From positions 1 to 25,713 of the forward strand of contig JBEKZL010000074.1 in the NCBI GenBank assembly GCA_049509915.1: a DNA stretch of 25,713 nucleotides, given 5' to 3'. This document shows positions 23,408 through 25,713 of the stretch, one piece after another. Position numbers and translations under genes: made by a program. Numbering within the stretch: position 1 is the first letter of the stretch; each line of letters starts with the position of its first letter. The notes beneath the pieces were generated by a model. That model had not been told where the DNA came from and made no database searches. It saw only the letters and a list, made by a program, of their open reading frames with translations. The DNA is from JBEKYD01 sp049509915 (lineage in GTDB: Bacteria > Acidobacteriota > Terriglobia > Bryobacterales > Bryobacteraceae).

Positions 23408-23543
23408 CAGGGGAGCCGTCGCCGTCACCGTTCCCGAGTTTGGTCCCGGCTACTGCCGGGCTAGGAGCGGTTGCTTCATATATGGCCGTAACTCCGAAAG
23501 TTAGATTAGTCAACTCACCGGACTGCCTAACCAAAAACAGCCC

Positions 23544-23578
23544 CGCCCGGTCTCCGGTGTAGAGCCGGAGTCCGGGCG
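23544..23578. terminator. GC-rich hairpin between convergent genes
   Basis: GCCCGG-T-CTCCGG pairs with CCGGAG-T-CCGGGC (one T-T mismatch) around a 7-base loop, with one more C-G pair outside. It lies 38 bases downstream of the PEP-CTERM gene stop on the minus strand, so it is probably that gene's terminator, although no long U-tract follows. Confidence 0.5.
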
Positions 23579-23615
23579 CAGGTTAAGTCCTACGAGAGTT
23601 TGAAAGATCCCCTCG

Positions 23616-24458
23616 TCATTTCTTGCGACGGCGCCTAACCAAACCAAAGGCGAGCATGCCGATACCGGCCGCGATCATGCCCAGCGTGCCAGGCTCCGGT
23701 GTTGTGGTCGCCGCGGTGACAACGCCCGCAAGCACGGCATTGCCGCAATCGGCGGCGGAAAACTCGATGCCGATCGGCCCGTTGAGCATCAGGCTGAGGA
23801 ATGCGGTGGGCACCGAGAAGTTTAAGGTGACCTGGTATTGCGCGCCATTCGTTTGGCAGCCGGGCCCGCTCGTACAAATTGACTCTGTCCCGGTTTCCGC
23901 CGGTGTGGCGCCGGAAGTGCCGGTCAGGTCCACAACTTGGCTAGGCCGATAAATGTCGTTCTGGTCATACGCCGTACCCGCGGTTTCGGTTGTCACGGTG
24001 GATCCATCGATGGCGTACAGATCGCCGGTCGATAAGTTGGCGTTGACGGCTGCTGAGCTGCCGCCGCCATCGAGGACCACGCCGTAAGCCAGACTCGCCG
24101 GGGTCGGCACGGTCACACAGTCAGAGCCGTTGCTGCAGGAAGGCGTTGTCGGTGAAGCCGGGTCATAGAAGAAAAGATCGCCAATATTAAATCTGCCGGG
24201 TACTCCGCTTTCCGTGAAGGAAGCGAGATACTGGGCACCTGCGCTGCCTTCGATGCTGGACTGGCCATCACCGAAATCGAGATCGATCACCGCCGTCACT
24301 TGGTCGGTAGACGTATTCACGGATACCGAGATAGACTGCGTGTCAAAGTATAAGGCGTCTCCAACTACGTTTGGATCGCCGGAACCAAAGTTGCTGTTGG
24401 TGAGAGTCGTCGCGGATCCAACCGCGCAAGCGAGGAGCAGGAACTGAACGGTGCGCAT
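23616..24458 (-). CDS. PEP-CTERM sorting domain protein
   Basis: This is a secreted protein of 280 residues. The N-terminus is a signal peptide (MRTVQFLLLACAVGSATT). The body is Ser/Thr/Asn/Gly-rich with few lysines and no recognised enzyme domain; cysteines occur as TPSCSNGSDC and CTSGPGCQ, possible disulfide pairs. The C-terminus is a textbook sorting signal: TTPEPGTLGM, a hydrophobic helix (IAAGIGMLAFGLV) and RRRRKK. Exosortase enzymes recognise this tail and process the protein, often alongside exopolysaccharide. No exosortase is in the window. ATG 24458 is chosen because it starts the signal peptide; the open frame continues upstream to 24785 without coding character. The function is unknown beyond surface localisation. 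Confidence 0.9.
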   Translation of the reverse strand: MRTVQFLLLACAVGSATTLTNSNFGSGDPNVVGDALYFDTQSISVSVNTSTDQVTAVIDLDFGDGQSSIEGSAGAQYLASFTESGVPGRFNIGDLFFYDPASPTTPSCSNGSDCVTVPTPASLAYGVVLDGGGSSAAVNANLSTGDLYAIDGSTVTTETAGTAYDQNDIYRPSQVVDLTGTSGATPAETGTESICTSGPGCQTNGAQYQVTLNFSVPTAFLSLMLNGPIGIEFSAADCGNAVLAGVVTAATTTPEPGTLGMIAAGIGMLAFGLVRRRRKK

Positions 24459-24686
24459 GTTCTGAGCATAAGTCGAGTTACTGATATAAGTTAATAGCTC
24501 ATTGAAACAAAAAGTTTGCAGTACGTCCCAAGTAAACTTCCCGTACGCACTACGAATTATCCGGTCGATACCATAAGACTTATCCGTACTATTGGTTCGG
24601 TTTGCGGAACGGAAGGTCGGATGATTCCCCCCATCTACCACGGAATCCCAAAGTTTCTTTGCGCTCGCGACGATGTTTTTCGCGGT

Positions 24687-24718
24687 CTGCTCCACAAATG
24701 GCTGCTTTTGTGGAGCAG
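24687..24718. repeat. Long perfect hairpin
   Basis: CTGCTCCACAAA and TTTGTGGAGCAG pair over 12 bp around an 8-base loop. It overlaps a second small hairpin, CAGGCGTTTTCGCCTG. Such compound stem-loops are typical of dispersed palindromic elements; no second copy is present in this window. Confidence 0.55.
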
Positions 24719-24977
24719 GCGTTTTCGCCTGTCGCCGCCGGCTTGAGTCAACGCTGTCGCGAGGCAGGACGGCATCCCCACACACCCCGGTTGTTTACCG
24801 GCGCTTCTGGCGGGCCACGCCAAATCGCCAATTTGGATCGCGTCGCCGGTTGCCGCGCCCGGAATGTGACCTGTCTGCTCCCCCCGGTCCGAACCCGGCG
24901 GCGTTCGGTATGGCGCCGGTGGGGTCCGCCTCCGAAACCGGGGGGAAGGAGCCGCTGCGGAGGGGTTTGAGCACGTG

Positions 24978-25017
24978 CGGCGCCAAACGCCTGTTTTAGA
25001 AGTTGGCGCCGGTTTTT
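24978..25017 (+). terminator. Rho-independent-terminator-like hairpin
   Basis: CGGCGCCAA and TTGGCGCCG form a 9-bp stem around 16 bases, followed on the plus strand by GTTTTT. The shape is that of an intrinsic terminator with a long loop, but no plus-strand gene is recognised upstream. It could end an unannotated RNA or control the downstream GAF gene. Confidence 0.35.
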
Positions 25018-25108
25018 GAATGAGATGACGCGTCTACCGCCAACCCCGCGTTTGCGCGGGTGTCAACTTCCTGGACACTTGGCATTCCATGAGGTAGACT
25101 AACTTGCC

Positions 25109-25713
25109 ATGGGACCGGTTGCCGCGGGCGTCCAGGACAGGCTCGGAGCGATTCTGGCTATCTGCCGGAAGATGAACTCCGAACGCGACCTCGCCAGCTT
25201 GCTCGACGTCGTCGCCCGGGAAGCCACCAGCCTGCTGGAGTGTGATCGTGCCAGCATTTTTCTGCTCGATCGCGAACGCAACGAGCTGTGGTCCAAAGTT
25301 GCCCTGGGCAGCCCCGAGATACTCCGTTTCGACGCCCGCCGCGGAGTGGTCGGCAGCACCGTTATGAGCGGACTCACCGCCAATGTCTGCAATGCCTACG
25401 ACGATTCCCGCTTCTATCATGCCATTGACGGGCAGACCGGCTACCGTACCCGTAACGTGCTTGCCGTGGCCATGCGCAATCAACGGGGAGAGATCATCGG
25501 CGCCTTTGAGGCCCTCAACAAGAACCACGGGGACTTTACTTCGCGCGACGAGGAGTCGCTCGAAGCCCTCGCCTCCCACGCGGCCATCTCTATCGAAACG
25601 GCGCAGTTGATCGGCGAGTTGCGGCGCAGCCAGAACGAACTGGTGGAACAGAACGCCCACCTGTTTCGCGAGGTCGAGAGCCGCTATGCCGCCCACGGCA
25701 TCATCGCTTCCGG
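25109..25713 (+). CDS. GAF-domain protein, probable sigma-54 activator (3' end outside window)
   Basis: The frame is open from ATG 25109 to the window end (201 complete codons, no stop). Residues about 15-160 form a GAF sensor domain: LLDVVAREATSLLECDRASI, FLLDRERNELWSKVALG, RRGVVGSTVMSG, then VLAVAMRNQRGEIIGAFEAL and FTSRDEESLEALASHAAISI. It continues with a helical linker (ELRRSQNELVEQNAHLFREV) and ESRYAAHGIIAS. In GAF/sigma-54 activators this kind of linker leads straight into an AAA+ domain, so that architecture is expected just beyond the edge. A histidine kinase is the alternative. GAGG lies before the ATG but with longer than ideal spacing. Confidence 0.85.
   Translation, partial: MGPVAAGVQDRLGAILAICRKMNSERDLASLLDVVAREATSLLECDRASIFLLDRERNELWSKVALGSPEILRFDARRGVVGSTVMSGLTANVCNAYDDSRFYHAIDGQTGYRTRNVLAVAMRNQRGEIIGAFEALNKNHGDFTSRDEESLEALASHAAISIETAQLIGELRRSQNELVEQNAHLFREVESRYAAHGIIAS

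Larger units (their letters stand above)
24459..25108. other. Intergenic region with hairpins, no supported gene
   Basis: The first 130 bases are AT-rich and must contain the PEP-CTERM gene promoter (minus strand); TTGTTT and TATATC spaced by 16 bases are a weak candidate. The remainder is GC-rich and contains three hairpins: 24687-24718 (12-bp stem), CAGGCG-TTTT-CGCCTG immediately after it, and 24978-25011. Open frames here are arginine- and proline-rich on both strands and look like translated repeats, not genes. Confidence 0.65.

Noticed and set aside
24500..24530. Sigma-54-like GG/GC promoter upstream of the PEP-CTERM gene
   Set aside because: TTGGGACGTACTGCAA has the GG and GC elements 10 bases apart, not the required 12, so it does not fit a -24/-12 promoter.
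24459..24785. Longer start for the PEP-CTERM protein
   Set aside because: The extension would place about 109 unconserved residues before an obvious signal peptide, which must be N-terminal.
24602..24999. Overlapping plus-strand frames in the 650-bp gap
   Set aside because: The translations are Arg/Pro/Gly-rich without motifs, span hairpins and repeat-like DNA, and lack a ribosome site.

Overview
This is high-GC bacterial chromosome. It most resembles an acidobacterium of the Solibacter/Bryobacter type. That placement is an inference from several features: a PEP-CTERM protein, many GT4 glycosyltransferases, frequent TTG/GTG starts, and dispersed CACAGATGAACACAG-type and GGGGCAGG-type repeats. 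No rRNA or other phylogenetic marker is present to confirm it.

Layout. (1) Positions 1-2370 hold a phage-type terminase large subunit in two pieces: an ATPase part (127-936, +) and a nuclease part (1677-2300, +). Between them lies a minus-strand GxxExxY (PD-(D/E)XK-like) gene surrounded by CACAGATGAACACAG repeats. (2) Positions 2373-19584 are one long minus-strand exopolysaccharide/capsule locus. Read 5' to 3' it contains a small ribbon-helix-helix protein, a Wza-type export protein, a Wzc-type co-polymerase/tyrosine kinase, a collapsed wecB remnant, a Wzx-type flippase, an FkbM methyltransferase, two GT4 glycosyltransferases, a Wzy-type polymerase, two more GT4s, a nucleotide-sugar epimerase, a fifth GT4, a decayed WcaF-like remnant and a NodU/CmcH-type carbamoyltransferase. 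(3) Positions 19585-20278 are an AT-richer regulatory gap with paired TGACAA/TTGTCA inverted repeats. It separates the locus from a NarL-type response regulator, which appears to start at CTG. (4) Positions 21101-21768 hold a tyrosine-recombinase pseudogene that abuts the 3' end of a tRNA-Leu(GAG) gene. (5) The right flank looks like core chromosome: secG, a zinc alcohol dehydrogenase, a PEP-CTERM protein, a 650-bp intergenic stretch with hairpins, and the start of a GAF-domain regulator that runs off the window.

How the genes work together. The locus encodes a Wzx/Wzy-dependent pathway. GT4 enzymes build a lipid-linked repeat unit, the flippase translocates it, the polymerase extends it, and the Wzc/Wza pair controls length and export. 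The FkbM methyltransferase and carbamoyltransferase probably decorate the glycan. No initiating phosphoglycosyl transferase (WbaP/WecA type) is visible, so the first step must be encoded elsewhere. The small RHH protein, translationally coupled to the export gene, and the nearby orphan response regulator are the obvious candidate controllers.

Most unusual points: the terminase split by a repeat/GxxExxY cassette; an in-frame wecB with only its two ends left; the decayed acetyltransferase remnant; the apparent CTG start of the response regulator; and the integrase remnant at tRNA-Leu. The last suggests that a mobile island end lies between the polysaccharide locus and the core genome.
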